DNA from: Burkholderia sp. Ac-20365
GTDB taxonomy: Bacteria > Pseudomonadota > Gammaproteobacteria > Burkholderiales > Burkholderiaceae
Assembly: GCF_017104715.1 (NCBI RefSeq)
Contig: NZ_JAAGPI010000006.1
Location: 1 to 64,000 of the forward strand
Direction: 5' to 3'
DNA: 64,000 nucleotides
In this document: positions 45,236 through 53,837 of the stretch, one piece after another
Numbering within the stretch: the stretch's first letter is position 1
Layout of the letters: each line of letters opens with the position of its first letter
The notes under the pieces: generated by a model
The model's input: only the letters and a program-made list of their open reading frames with translations
Database searches by the model: none
Told to the model about the DNA's origin: nothing
Position numbers and translations under genes: made by a program

Positions 45236-46870
45236 CTACTCACGACGGCTCTTTCCCCAAACCAGCGATTCAGGATGCCTTTGAAGATATTCGGCGAGTG
45301 AATTGAGCGATTCGAGCGTCCGGCGCAATTCCGTCAGCGCCTGATGAAGATCGGACTGGAGCGGAGAATCCTGCGACAGGGTAGCGTTCGCCGCGTTGAA
45401 CGATCGTTCCGAGGCTGCAAGCGCGTCGCGCGCCGCGGGAACCAGCTCGCTGTCGAGCTTCTGGAACAGCGACCCGGCGCCAGCGAGCGTTGTGTCGAGA
45501 TTGCGTCCGATCTCATCGAAAGGCACGCCGTCGATTTTTTTCACTATGCTCGCGATTTGATCCTGAAGTTCTTCGAGTGTGTTGGGTACCGTCGGCAGTT
45601 CGACGGGCATTCGCGTTGTATCGAGTTTGACGACAGGCGCGTGCGGGAAGAAATCGAGTGCTATGTATCGTTGGCCGGTCAGCACGCTGCCCATGCGCAA
45701 TTGTCCGCGTAATCCGTCGGCGACCAGCCGATGAAGCAGACGCTTTCCTTCGACACCTTCTCCATTTCCGAGCGCTTCGCGGTAGCGCTTTCCGAGTCGC
45801 GAAGGGTAAAGCTGAAGTGTCGGCACCATGTCGATATGTCCAGTGACAGGGTTGAAGTCGACGTCTATCGCCGCGACCTGACCCAGTTCGACCCCATGAA
45901 AATCGACGGGAGCGCCAACGGACAACCCGCGCAATGACTGCGTGAAGCGCATGACCACTTGAGCGGCTGGTCCGTCTCCCGCTTTGCGCAGGGCATCCAT
46001 TCGCGATTCCGACAATGCAAAGGAAGTGCCGTCCGATGCCTGATGCTGTGTGGTGAAGGGGGCGGTGGTGTCGAACGCAACGCCGCCGGAAAGCAGCGAT
46101 GCCACCGACTGCGTTTCGAGCCGGAAACCGTCGGAACCCAATCGCAGATCGATTCCGCTTGCGTGCCACCAGCGCGTGGAGGGCGTGACGTATTGGTCGA
46201 ATGGTGCGTTCACGAAGACATGGATGACCACTTCTGAGCCGTCTCTGGAAAGCGAGTAGTCGAGCACCTGGCCAGCCTGTGCGCGTCGAAACAGCACGGG
46301 CGAGCCTGCTGTCAGCGACTCCAGTGAATTTGCGTGCAGCGTGAAGCGCTTGCCCTTCTGGTCGGAAGTGATAGAAGGCGGTACATCCAGGCCTCTGAAG
46401 TCAGTGCAATGGCGAGATGTGTGTCCGATATCGGCGGCGATATAGGAACCTGAAATGACAGTTGCAAGTCCCGAGATGCCTGTCATGCCGATACGCGGCC
46501 GCACGACCCAGTATCGCGTGTCACATGGCGCGAACAACTTGGCCGGGTCATCGAGTTGCACGTCGGCGAGAATCCCGGTTCGATCCGCCGTGAGACGCAA
46601 GCTCTGCAGCGTGCCGATCTCGACATCGCGGTAGCGCACGCGTGTCTTGCCGGGCTCGAGGCCTTCGGCGCTGGCGAAGCCGATCGTGATGCGAGGCCCG
46701 CGTTGCAAGATAGCGTGAACGAACAGCGCAACGCAAACGAGCACAGCGGCAACGGGGATAAGCCATATGACCGGCAACCGGCGAGCGCTGTTCATTAAAG
46801 CGTGCCAGTGATCACGTCGCGCAGGAGTCTGCCGATCTGTCGAAGTCTCGCCGCGAAACGTTTGCACCAT
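45236..46870 (-). CDS. pqiB: PqiB-like MCE-domain (MlaD family) lipid-transport protein
   Basis: 544 residues, the same length class as E. coli PqiB. One N-terminal membrane anchor (LPVIWLIPVAAVLVCVALFVHAI), then three MCE repeats with characteristic starts (PRITIGFASAEGLEPGKTRV, KGKRFTLHANSLESLTAGSP, VMRFTQSLRGLSVGAPVDF), and a C-terminal coiled-coil. PqiB spans the periplasm and moves lipids between membranes. Normally it is encoded with a PqiA membrane protein; here only a 69-residue two-helix protein is upstream. An alternative start at 46795 is 25 codons in. Confidence 0.9.
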   Translation of the reverse strand: MVQTFRGETSTDRQTPARRDHWHALMNSARRLPVIWLIPVAAVLVCVALFVHAILQRGPRITIGFASAEGLEPGKTRVRYRDVEIGTLQSLRLTADRTGILADVQLDDPAKLFAPCDTRYWVVRPRIGMTGISGLATVISGSYIAADIGHTSRHCTDFRGLDVPPSITSDQKGKRFTLHANSLESLTAGSPVLFRRAQAGQVLDYSLSRDGSEVVIHVFVNAPFDQYVTPSTRWWHASGIDLRLGSDGFRLETQSVASLLSGGVAFDTTAPFTTQHQASDGTSFALSESRMDALRKAGDGPAAQVVMRFTQSLRGLSVGAPVDFHGVELGQVAAIDVDFNPVTGHIDMVPTLQLYPSRLGKRYREALGNGEGVEGKRLLHRLVADGLRGQLRMGSVLTGQRYIALDFFPHAPVVKLDTTRMPVELPTVPNTLEELQDQIASIVKKIDGVPFDEIGRNLDTTLAGAGSLFQKLDSELVPAARDALAASERSFNAANATLSQDSPLQSDLHQALTELRRTLESLNSLAEYLQRHPESLVWGKSRRE

Positions 46871-46897
46871 CGATAGCGATGATGCCCGTCGCGGCGG

Positions 46898-47107
46898 CTA
46901 ATGGCGGTTCGCATGAAAGTCGACAACCAGTGTGATGTAGACCAGTGCAGCGAATACACCCGCCATCGTCCCGAGCACATCCCGGTAGCCGGCGCCGCGT
47001 GTCAGGTGAACGGGCAGACCCACGACGAAGTACGTGAGCGCGAATACGATCACGACCATCAACGGCGGCGGCGTCGTGAGGATGAAGTCGACCAGTGCAT
47101 GCATCAT
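46898..47107 (-). CDS. Small inner-membrane protein, 69 residues
   Basis: MMHALVDFILTTPPPLMVVIVFAL begins a protein with two hydrophobic helices (PPPLMVVIVFALTYFVVGL and VLGTMAGVFAALVYITLVV). It lies between the PqiB-like gene (27 bases downstream) and a DUF3313 lipoprotein gene (28 bases upstream) on the same strand, so the three likely form an operon. I do not recognise a family. The ribosome site is poor, so confidence is moderate. Confidence 0.6.
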   Translation of the reverse strand: MMHALVDFILTTPPPLMVVIVFALTYFVVGLPVHLTRGAGYRDVLGTMAGVFAALVYITLVVDFHANRH

Positions 47108-47135
47108 TGGATGATCGCGCCGTACATCCCGGTGC

Positions 47136-47798
47136 CTATTGCAGTTGAGCGACAAGGGCATCCGCACCTTTATCCAGCCCTGTCTTTGCAGCGCTGAGCG
47201 ATCCGAAGGCAGCCGGCAGATTCATTGCGTTCGGATATTGCCTGGAGATATACGCCTTTAGAAGTCGCCCATTCGAACTGTCGAACACCTCGACTGCATA
47301 GGACACGGATCCGCTAAAAGCACCTTTTCCTCCGCGGATGGCCTGTACACCGTTGTACAGATTGCCGGCGATATCGAAATGCATGAACTGTCCGATCACC
47401 GCCGTGGTCGCTTCGGCGCCCGTCAGCGTGAGCTTGATTCGCAACGTTGCGGGCGAAGGCTGTGCAGCGACGTCGAAACGTTTCGATAGCTTCGATGCGA
47501 ACGTTTTGCCCATATAGTCCGCCAGCATCGACTTGTCGCTGTCGCTCATATCGCCGAACTGGTTGTCGCCACCCCGATATACGACGACGGGGTCGACAAT
47601 GACCTGCGAGTAGCGCGACCAGACAACGGGCGCGGCGTACCGATAAGGCACCTTGGCGGAATCGTCATCCCTGTTCTGCTTGAGTTGCGGCGCGGACGGA
47701 ATACCCGAGTAAGCGACGGGCTGCACACCTGCGCAGGCCGTCAGGATGAGCGCCGCTGCGCCGCTCAGGAAAAGTGAAGTCGATCTGGGCTTGAACAT
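47136..47798 (-). CDS. DUF3313-family lipoprotein
   Basis: 220 residues. The start at 47798 gives the lipoprotein signal MFKPRSTSLFLSGAAALILTAC (lipobox LTAC); in-frame sequence upstream to 47861 has no signal. The body matches the DUF3313 pattern (AAPVVWSRYSQVIVDPVVVY, LTLTGAEATT, FSGSVSYAVEVFDSSNGRLL). It is a periplasm-facing lipoprotein of unknown function, first in a likely operon with the small membrane protein and PqiB-like protein. A TetR gene is divergent. Confidence 0.85.
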   Translation of the reverse strand: MFKPRSTSLFLSGAAALILTACAGVQPVAYSGIPSAPQLKQNRDDDSAKVPYRYAAPVVWSRYSQVIVDPVVVYRGGDNQFGDMSDSDKSMLADYMGKTFASKLSKRFDVAAQPSPATLRIKLTLTGAEATTAVIGQFMHFDIAGNLYNGVQAIRGGKGAFSGSVSYAVEVFDSSNGRLLKAYISRQYPNAMNLPAAFGSLSAAKTGLDKGADALVAQLQ

Positions 47799-48071
47799 GT
47801 CGTGTTCCGTGGGAGCGATGTCGGACGTTGGCGGGAAGTCGCGTCGGGAAGCCCGGCGCATGGCCGAAATGTAGCACCATCATTTTTGGAAGTAAACCGT
47901 CTGCCCGGTTTGTTTGTGAGGAAGGCTCTGGCGTACAATTCAGTCCAGAACAGGACAGGCGGGTCATCGGTTTCAAGTTTGGATGTTGCCGAACGCGACG
48001 GGTGGCCGCCCCTCACCATGCGTTGCGACAGGCGGTTCCGCCGGTTGGCGCGACTTGATCTTTACAGGTAA

Positions 48072-48668
48072 ATGGACAATCCGACACGTTCCGAAAACAC
48101 GCGCAAGAAGGCTATTGTGGCCGCGTTGGCCATCCTTGAGCGCGAAGGCGTAGGTGGTCTCACATTCGATTCGCTGTCGCGGGAAAGTGGTGTGAGCAAA
48201 GGTGGGCTGTTGCATCAGTTTCGCACCAAGAACGGTGTGCTCACCGCACTGCTCGATCATCAGCGGCACCAGTTCGAACAGATCCGGCTGAATTATCTGG
48301 CGAAGGAAGGCGGGACAAAGGCCGAACCAAATCTCTCGGCTCACATAGCGGTGTATCGCGAGTCGATCAAGCAGCATCATTCCGTGTCCCGCGCCGTGCT
48401 GGCGGCGCTGGTCGAGAGTCCGGAACTGCTCGAGGACTTCAAGGCCGCGGACGCAGGGACGTTGAAAACGCTGCAGCAGGAATCGGGCGATCTCGAACTG
48501 TCGTTGCTGCGTTATTTCGCGGCGAGCGGTATAGCGTTCAATTCGTTACTCGGGCTTGTGCCGCTGCCCCAGTCGATGGTCAACCGGCTGTTTGCACGTC
48601 TGCTTGACGACGATAGCTGGGAAACGCGAAAAGAAGAGGGCAGTGCGCGAAAGCGAAGTGCACGCTAG
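48072..48668 (+). CDS. TetR-family transcriptional regulator
   Basis: 198 residues. The N-terminal helix-turn-helix reads LTFDSLSRESGVSKGGLLHQF (residues ~30-52) preceded by KKAIVAALAILEREG. The C-terminal ligand domain has no assigned ligand. AGG precedes the ATG. It is divergent from the DUF3313-pqiB genes, with about 270 bases between, and may regulate them or the RND operon. Confidence 0.9.
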   Translation: MDNPTRSENTRKKAIVAALAILEREGVGGLTFDSLSRESGVSKGGLLHQFRTKNGVLTALLDHQRHQFEQIRLNYLAKEGGTKAEPNLSAHIAVYRESIKQHHSVSRAVLAALVESPELLEDFKAADAGTLKTLQQESGDLELSLLRYFAASGIAFNSLLGLVPLPQSMVNRLFARLLDDDSWETRKEEGSARKRSAR

Positions 48669-48886
48669 GTTTTGGCGTCGTCGCGATACCGAAAAGTGGC
48701 CGGTCGTGCGCCCGGCCGCGTAGCGTTCACATTGGAGCCAGACTGATAGTTCTTTTATCGATCGAATCCTTCTGCTATAGGCGAAGCTGATAGGCGATGC
48801 ACATTCGATACGCGCGGCAGAACGGCTCGCCTCAAACGCCCGTCGGCAGTAACATGCGGTTTTCGCCCTTTATTGGACATACCTCA

Positions 48887-49354
48887 ATGCAAGTGCTGGT
48901 TGACGCAGACGCATGCCCAGTCGTCGTCAAGGAGATGCTGTTTCGTGCAGCACGTCGTGTCGAAGTGTGTGTCACGCTGGTTGCGAATCAGTATCTGCGC
49001 ACGCCACCGTCACGTTTTATCAAGGCGATCCAGGTGCCGGCGGGCTTCGACGCGGCCGATGAGCGCATCGTCGAACTGGTCGTGAGCGGTGACCTCGTGA
49101 TTACGGCGGATATCCCGCTTGCCGCCGCAGCGCTCGACAAGGGCGCGCATGTGCTCGACCCACGCGGAAGCTGGTTTAGCCGTGAAAATATCCAGGAGCG
49201 CCTGACCATGCGCGACGTGATGGATCAGCTTCGGAGTTCAGGCGTCGAGACGGGCGGCCCGGCACCCTATTCCGCCAACGATAGCAAGGCGTTTGCTGCG
49301 CAACTGGACCGCTTCCTCGCGCGCCATCGTGCGTCGCCTGGTGGGGGCGCTTGA
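48887..49354 (+). CDS. YaiI/YqxD family protein (DUF188)
   Basis: 155 residues starting [18 protein letters not shown], the diagnostic N-terminus of the UPF0178/DUF188 family. Also visible are [28 protein letters not shown] and [13 protein letters not shown]. Conserved aspartates suggest a PIN-like or metal-dependent nuclease fold, but no activity is established. A longer in-frame version from 48797 would add 30 residues that look non-coding. It stands alone between the TetR and puuB genes. Confidence 0.9.
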   Translation: MQVLVDADACPVVVKEMLFRAARRVEVCVTLVANQYLRTPPSRFIKAIQVPAGFDAADERIVELVVSGDLVITADIPLAAAALDKGAHVLDPRGSWFSRENIQERLTMRDVMDQLRSSGVETGGPAPYSANDSKAFAAQLDRFLARHRASPGGGA

Positions 49355-49463
49355 TACACGTATCAGCAATTCGGACTGTGCGAACGAGGCCCATCCGGGC
49401 CTCGTATTCCGCTCAACAGCACCACATCCGCCTGCGTCAATCGACCGGCGACACCTCTGAAAA

Positions 49464-50777
49464 CTAACGAAGTCGCTCGAGCATCTGGTAGTACCACATG
49501 CCCGCAGCCAGCAGCGGATTGCCGATCACATCACCCATGGGCACGCGAATGTGCCGGCAGGCCGCAAACGTGTCGAAATGCGCCAGCGTTCCGGTGATCG
49601 CTTCCGCCATGATTTCCCCCATGATGTGACTCGTCGCGACACCGTGACCCGAGTAACCCTGGCAATACCAGACGTTATCCGAGAGCTTGCCAAGCTGAGG
49701 AATGCGGTTGACGACGATGCCCATCGCGCACGTCCACTGATAATCGATGCGCACGCCGTTCAGACGTGGAAACGTGCGCTCGATATACGGCAGCAGTTCC
49801 TGCCCAACATCGCGCGACATCTGCCCGGAATAGTTCGCTCCGCCGCCGAACAGCAGGCGGCCGTCGGCGGTCATCCGGTAGTAGTCGAGCACGAAACGGC
49901 AATCGTACACAGCGAGATCGTGCGGATTGATCTGCTTCGCCCGCTCGCCGAGCGGCTCGGTCGCGACGATGCCGCCCATCGCCGGAAAGATCTTGCCGTC
50001 GAGCTGTTTGCGTTCGAGCTTGTGATACACGTCGCCGGCAAGCAGGATCTGACGCGCGTTGATCCGCCCGCGCGACGTGACAACGGCAGGCTTCGCACCA
50101 TGCACGATATCGAGCACCTGCGAATGCTCGAAAATCAGCGCGCCGAGGCTTTCGGCGGCGCGCGCTTCGCCGATACACAGGTTCAGCGGATGCACGTGCA
50201 TATTGCGCGTATTTTTCAGCGCGCCGGAGTAGAGATCGGTTTCGAGGTGCGCTCTCACGCCATCGCGATCGAGCAGTTCCACCGAGTCACCCATGCCGCG
50301 CCGTTGCGCTTCTTCATAGCTCGCTTCGAGTTCGCGCAGATGCGACGGCTTCATCGCCGCATGCAGATGACCATGTTTCAGGTCGCAGGCAATGCCATAG
50401 CGTTGAACGCGCGATTCGATGATTTCGTGTCCGCGCCAGCGCAACCGCCAGATGAAGTCGTCGACATCGTCGCCGAGCGTCGCGCGCATCTGCTTGCGCA
50501 TCGCAGTGTCGCCCGACAGGCTGCCCGTGATCTGGCCGCCGTTGCGGCCGCTCGCGCCCCAGCCGATCTTGTTCGTCTCGACGATCGCGACCTTCAGCCC
50601 GCGCTCCGCGAGTTCGACCGCACTCGCAATGCCCGTAAATCCGCCGCCGATAATCGCGACATCGACATGATGTTCGCCTTCCAGCGTGGGGTAATCCGTT
50701 TCGTGCGCGATCGTCGCGGTGTAGTAAGAGGGGCTGCGTTCCGCGGCAGCCGCGTGAAGTGGAAGTGCGGCGTTCAT
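49464..50777 (-). CDS. puuB: Gamma-glutamylputrescine oxidase-like FAD oxidoreductase
   Basis: 437 residues of the DAO/PuuB family. The dinucleotide-binding motif DVAIIGGGFTGIASAVELAERG lies at residues ~39-60, then KIGWGASGRNGGQITG, and a C-terminal ATSHIMGEIMAEAITG. PuuB oxidises gamma-glutamylputrescine to the gamma-glutamyl aminoaldehyde with release of ammonia and peroxide. It is encoded 27 bases after the puuA homologue. The exact amine cannot be read from the sequence; related enzymes act on other gamma-glutamyl amines. Confidence 0.88.
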   Translation of the reverse strand: MNAALPLHAAAAERSPSYYTATIAHETDYPTLEGEHHVDVAIIGGGFTGIASAVELAERGLKVAIVETNKIGWGASGRNGGQITGSLSGDTAMRKQMRATLGDDVDDFIWRLRWRGHEIIESRVQRYGIACDLKHGHLHAAMKPSHLRELEASYEEAQRRGMGDSVELLDRDGVRAHLETDLYSGALKNTRNMHVHPLNLCIGEARAAESLGALIFEHSQVLDIVHGAKPAVVTSRGRINARQILLAGDVYHKLERKQLDGKIFPAMGGIVATEPLGERAKQINPHDLAVYDCRFVLDYYRMTADGRLLFGGGANYSGQMSRDVGQELLPYIERTFPRLNGVRIDYQWTCAMGIVVNRIPQLGKLSDNVWYCQGYSGHGVATSHIMGEIMAEAITGTLAHFDTFAACRHIRVPMGDVIGNPLLAAGMWYYQMLERLR

Positions 50778-50804
50778 GATGTTCCTGTTCAGTGAAGGTG
50801 GGAA

Positions 50805-52175
50805 TCAGGCCTGGTTCAGATACCAGCGCCAGTCCTGCTCACCGACTTCACCCATGAATTGCCGGTACTCGGCGCGCTTGATCGCGAGAAACACCTTCAG
50901 GAACGCCGGGCCGAACATATCTTTCGCCCATGACGACTGTTCGAGTGCGTTGAGCGCGCTCAGCCAGTCGGTCGGCAGCAGCGTATCGGCCTGTGCGTAA
51001 CCATTGCCTTCGACAGGCGCGCCCGGATCCAGCTTCTCGCGCACGCCGTAGTGCGAAGCCGCGAGAATGGCGGCGGCAGCCAGATAAGGATTCGCATCGG
51101 CACCGCACACGCGATGCTCGACGTGCCGGCTCGGCGCAGGACCGCCCGGCACGCGCAGGCTCACCGTGCGGTTATCGACGCCCCACGTCGGCGTGAACGG
51201 TGCATAGCTGTTGGCCTGAAAGCGGCGATACGAGTTTGCGTTCGGACAGAACAGCAGCATCGAATCGAGCAGGCCGTGCAGCATGCCGCCAACCGCATGC
51301 CGCAGCATCGGCGTGCCTGCCTTGTCTTCGGAGGCGAACAGGTTGTCGCCCGCCTTGTTGGCGAGGCTCACGTGCATGTGCATGCCCGAACCCGCGATCT
51401 CTGCAAACGGCTTCGCCATGAAGCACGCGCTCATGCCGTGCGCGTTCGCCACGCCCTTGACGATGCGCTTGTAGCGCACGGCGTGATCCATTGCTTCGAG
51501 AGCGGGGCCATGTTCCAGCGTGATTTCGACCTGGCCCGGCGCGTACTCCGAAATCGCGGTGCGCACGGGGATGTTTTGTTCGCGGCAGGCATCGTAGAGA
51601 TCCTTCAGGAACGGCTCGATCTGTTCGAGTTCGCGCAAGCCATAGACCTGCGTTGCGCGCGGACGCCTTCCATCCGTGTCGAGCGCGGGTTGCGGACGGC
51701 CTTGCGCATCGGGCCGCGCATCGAGCAGATAGAACTCGAGTTCGCACGCCATCACGGGATACAGACCATCGGCTTCGAGGCGATCGACGATCCGCGCGAG
51801 CAACTGGCGCGGATCAGCGACGCCTGCGGGCAAGCCTTCCTCGGGATGCATCTGCACCTGAACGGCTGCTGTAGGCAGCTTGCGCCATGGCAGGCGCACG
51901 AGACTGCCCGGCAACGGATACGCACGGCAATCGATATCGCCGACATCCCAGACCAGACCGCTGTCTTCCGTATCGTCGCCATTGATCGTCAGATTCATGA
52001 TCGCGCTAGGCAGCGGCCGGCCGCTGCGATACACGGCAAGCAGTTCCTCGCGATGCAGCAGCTTGCCGCGCGGCACGCCCGCGGCGTCGACGATAAAAAG
52101 TTCGAACAGATCGATGTCGGGATGCTGTTCGAGAAACGTGAGGGCTTCCTGCTCGTGGGCGAATGTCGTAGGCAT
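50805..52175 (-). CDS. puuA: Gamma-glutamylputrescine synthetase-like glutamine synthetase
   Basis: 456 residues of the class I glutamine synthetase fold. Metal- and nucleotide-binding segments are visible: MACELEFYLLDARP, SGMHMHVSLANKAGDNLF, the ATP segment FCPNANSYRRFQ and the arginine region VSLRVPG...RHVEHRVCGADANPY. Length and N-terminus (HPDIDLFELFIVDAAGVPRG) fit the PuuA/GlnA-like group that glutamylates amines rather than ammonia. It is followed by puuB and is divergent from the lrp-like gene and catabolic operon. The preferred amine could be putrescine or another mono- or diamine. Confidence 0.9.
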   Translation of the reverse strand: MPTTFAHEQEALTFLEQHPDIDLFELFIVDAAGVPRGKLLHREELLAVYRSGRPLPSAIMNLTINGDDTEDSGLVWDVGDIDCRAYPLPGSLVRLPWRKLPTAAVQVQMHPEEGLPAGVADPRQLLARIVDRLEADGLYPVMACELEFYLLDARPDAQGRPQPALDTDGRRPRATQVYGLRELEQIEPFLKDLYDACREQNIPVRTAISEYAPGQVEITLEHGPALEAMDHAVRYKRIVKGVANAHGMSACFMAKPFAEIAGSGMHMHVSLANKAGDNLFASEDKAGTPMLRHAVGGMLHGLLDSMLLFCPNANSYRRFQANSYAPFTPTWGVDNRTVSLRVPGGPAPSRHVEHRVCGADANPYLAAAAILAASHYGVREKLDPGAPVEGNGYAQADTLLPTDWLSALNALEQSSWAKDMFGPAFLKVFLAIKRAEYRQFMGEVGEQDWRWYLNQA

Positions 52176-52494
52176 GACGGTGCTCTTTGCGCGTGAGCGC
52201 GTGCGTGGTCCTCCGCTTGATGCGGACGGCCGGTATCAATGAGTGACGCAAAGCCGCTTGTGCGGCAGGTGTTTACGAAGGGCGACGCAACGGAGGGCGC
52301 GCGTGGCGGCAATGAAAGATCGCCCAGAACGCGAGGATCACGTTCGACAGCGGATTGAGCGTGGCCGCTTCGATGCGCGTGTGCCGTCCCGCCGTGAGCG
52401 GGCAATGGATGTCGCGAATCGGAAGGCTTGCCGTGTTCATGAAGGACTCGGAGTTGAGGGGCTGCGCGAGGCGCCAGCCGACAAGGTACTGCAC

Positions 52495-52653
52495 GCAATG
52501 CGCAACATCGCAATGATGCTGTTGCGCATTGCTGACCGACTAACGGACGCGGTTATCGCGCGTGCTCCGTTTGTTGGGTTGCGCATTCAATCTACTATGG
52601 CCTTCCTGAAATTGCAATGCGCTAAAATACGGACGAATTTCTGCGCAAAATTC
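52495..52653. promoter_or_regulatory. Cluster of TTGCGCA-type operator palindromes
   Basis: A perfect 12-bp inverted repeat GCAATGCGCAAC (52495-52506) and GTTGCGCATTGC (52521-52532) is followed by another GTTGCGCATT (52578-52587), GCAATGCGC (52614-52622) and a near-palindrome GAATTT-C-TGCGCA-AAATTC (52635-52653). They lie in the 634-base gap between the divergent puuA and lrp-like genes. They are the likely binding sites of the Lrp-family protein. Nothing else credible is seen in the gap. Confidence 0.6.
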
Positions 52654-52809
52654 ACGGAGGCTGCCGTCTGAGGATGAGCGAAGCCTTGACAGCGCGCGAC
52701 GACAGGCCGCTGCGTTGCGCGATGTTTCTGTTAGCCTTCTGCGTTTGAAGCAAGTCGCGCGGCGTGTCCGTAGCCGCCCGCGCTCCATTCAGATCGACAA
52801 CATCACACC

Positions 52810-53277
52810 ATGCCGACTTCGATACTCGATCCTCTCGACTTTCAGATCGTTCGTGAATTGCAGGAAGACGGGCGGCGCGCATTCCGCGAAATCGCCCGCA
52901 ATGTCGACGTGCCGGAAGCCACCGTCCGCACGCGCGTCAAGCGCCTGCAGGAGCTGGGCATCCTGCAGATTCTCGCCTTCACGAATCCGTCGAAGCTCGG
53001 CCACGCCAAGCTGGCGCTGCTGTTCGTCGAGGTCGATCCGAACGATCACGACCGTGCCGTCGACAATCTCGGGCGCTGGTCCGAGGTCAGTTATCTGTCG
53101 ACCGTCCTCGGCGATGCCGATCTGTGCGTGCAGGTGCTATGCCGCGACGACGAAGATCTGTTCGCGCTGCAACAGCGCATTCGCGCGCTGCCAGGCGTGC
53201 GCGCGGTGCGCACGATGCACGAGGTCAAGGTCCACAAGATCCGCTTTACGATTCCGCCCGTCGAACCGGAGGAGTGA
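52810..53277 (+). CDS. Lrp/AsnC-family transcriptional regulator
   Basis: 155 residues. The N-terminal winged helix reads LDFQIVRELQEDGRRAFREIARN with VPEATVRTRVKRLQELGIL, followed by the RAM (AsnC ligand) domain from about residue 70. These proteins form octamers that respond to amino acids or related compounds. The gene lies between the divergent puuA-puuB pair and the permease operon and is surrounded by TTGCGCA palindromes. It is therefore the probable local regulator of amine catabolism. Confidence 0.92.
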   Translation: MPTSILDPLDFQIVRELQEDGRRAFREIARNVDVPEATVRTRVKRLQELGILQILAFTNPSKLGHAKLALLFVEVDPNDHDRAVDNLGRWSEVSYLSTVLGDADLCVQVLCRDDEDLFALQQRIRALPGVRAVRTMHEVKVHKIRFTIPPVEPEE

Positions 53278-53296
53278 TCCCGGGCGGCGCTTTTTT
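53254..53296 (+). terminator. Possible terminator overlapping the lrp-like stop codon
   Basis: CCGCCCG (53254-53260) pairs with CGGGCGG (53281-53287), followed by CGC and a six-T run (53291-53296). The loop is 20 bases. If real, it separates lrp from the permease operon. Confidence 0.5.
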
Positions 53297-53326
53297 GCTC
53301 CGTTACGCCAATCCAGATTCCCTCTA

Positions 53327-53362
53327 CGTTGCGCAAAACACACGGTAATATTTTGCGCAACG
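53327..53362. promoter_or_regulatory. TTGCGCAA inverted repeat upstream of the permease operon
   Basis: Perfect 12-bp arms CGTTGCGCAAAA (53327-53338) and TTTTGCGCAACG (53351-53362), 12-base spacer. Further single copies, TTTGCGCAAAAA near 53538 and GCGCAATTTG near 53611, lie closer to the permease start. The same word family occurs before the lrp-like gene. The remainder of the 556-base gap holds no clear gene apart from a possible 55-codon frame at its end. Confidence 0.6.
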
Positions 53363-53669
53363 CGTAGCATCTACGCTCCAATCTGGCGCAATTCACCTCG
53401 AACGCGCCACGCCAGAAATCTCCCCGTTTCCTCGTTTTAGCCCGCCGAACCCGCGCGGGCATTGGCGCGTCCATGCTCCGCGCATCGCTTGCACACGCCG
53501 GGCCGGCACGCCCGACTACGGTGCGTAGCGCCCCGTGTTTGCGCAAAAATAAGATTACAGATCGTATGAATGCGCAATGCGCAGCTATTAGGGTTAAAAA
53601 GTATACACATGCGCAATTTGAGGGCTTAGGATTCACTCATCGCGAGCTCGCCGTCGTTCAACCCCCGAG

Positions 53670-53837
53670 ATGAGAGTGACACCCATGCGAACAGCTTTTT
53701 CAGGCGCCACACTGAATGTGGCCGCTGTATCGGCGCGCCGGCGGCAGGACGGAGCGGCAGACTTTCCACGACTATCGACGGGCGGCGCCAACGCTTCCCC
53801 TCACGCGGCTCCCACGTCGCAACAGGGAGAGCGATGA
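53670..53837 (+). CDS. Possible 55-codon leader frame coupled to the permease start
   Basis: An open frame from ATG at 53670 (or 53685, which has GAGAGTG upstream) stops at TGA 53835-53837, overlapping the permease start in an ATGATGA arrangement. The peptide begins MRVTPMRTAFSGATLNVAAV and is otherwise low in recognisable features. Overlap of stop and start suggests translational coupling, but chance is not excluded in a high-GC genome. Confidence 0.25.
   Translation: MRVTPMRTAFSGATLNVAAVSARRRQDGAADFPRLSTGGANASPHAAPTSQQGER

Noticed and set aside
52243..52671. 142-codon plus-strand frame and a 55-codon minus-strand frame (52273-52440) in the puuA-lrp gap
   Set aside because: No ribosome site, no family likeness, and the region carries the TTGCGCA operator cluster.
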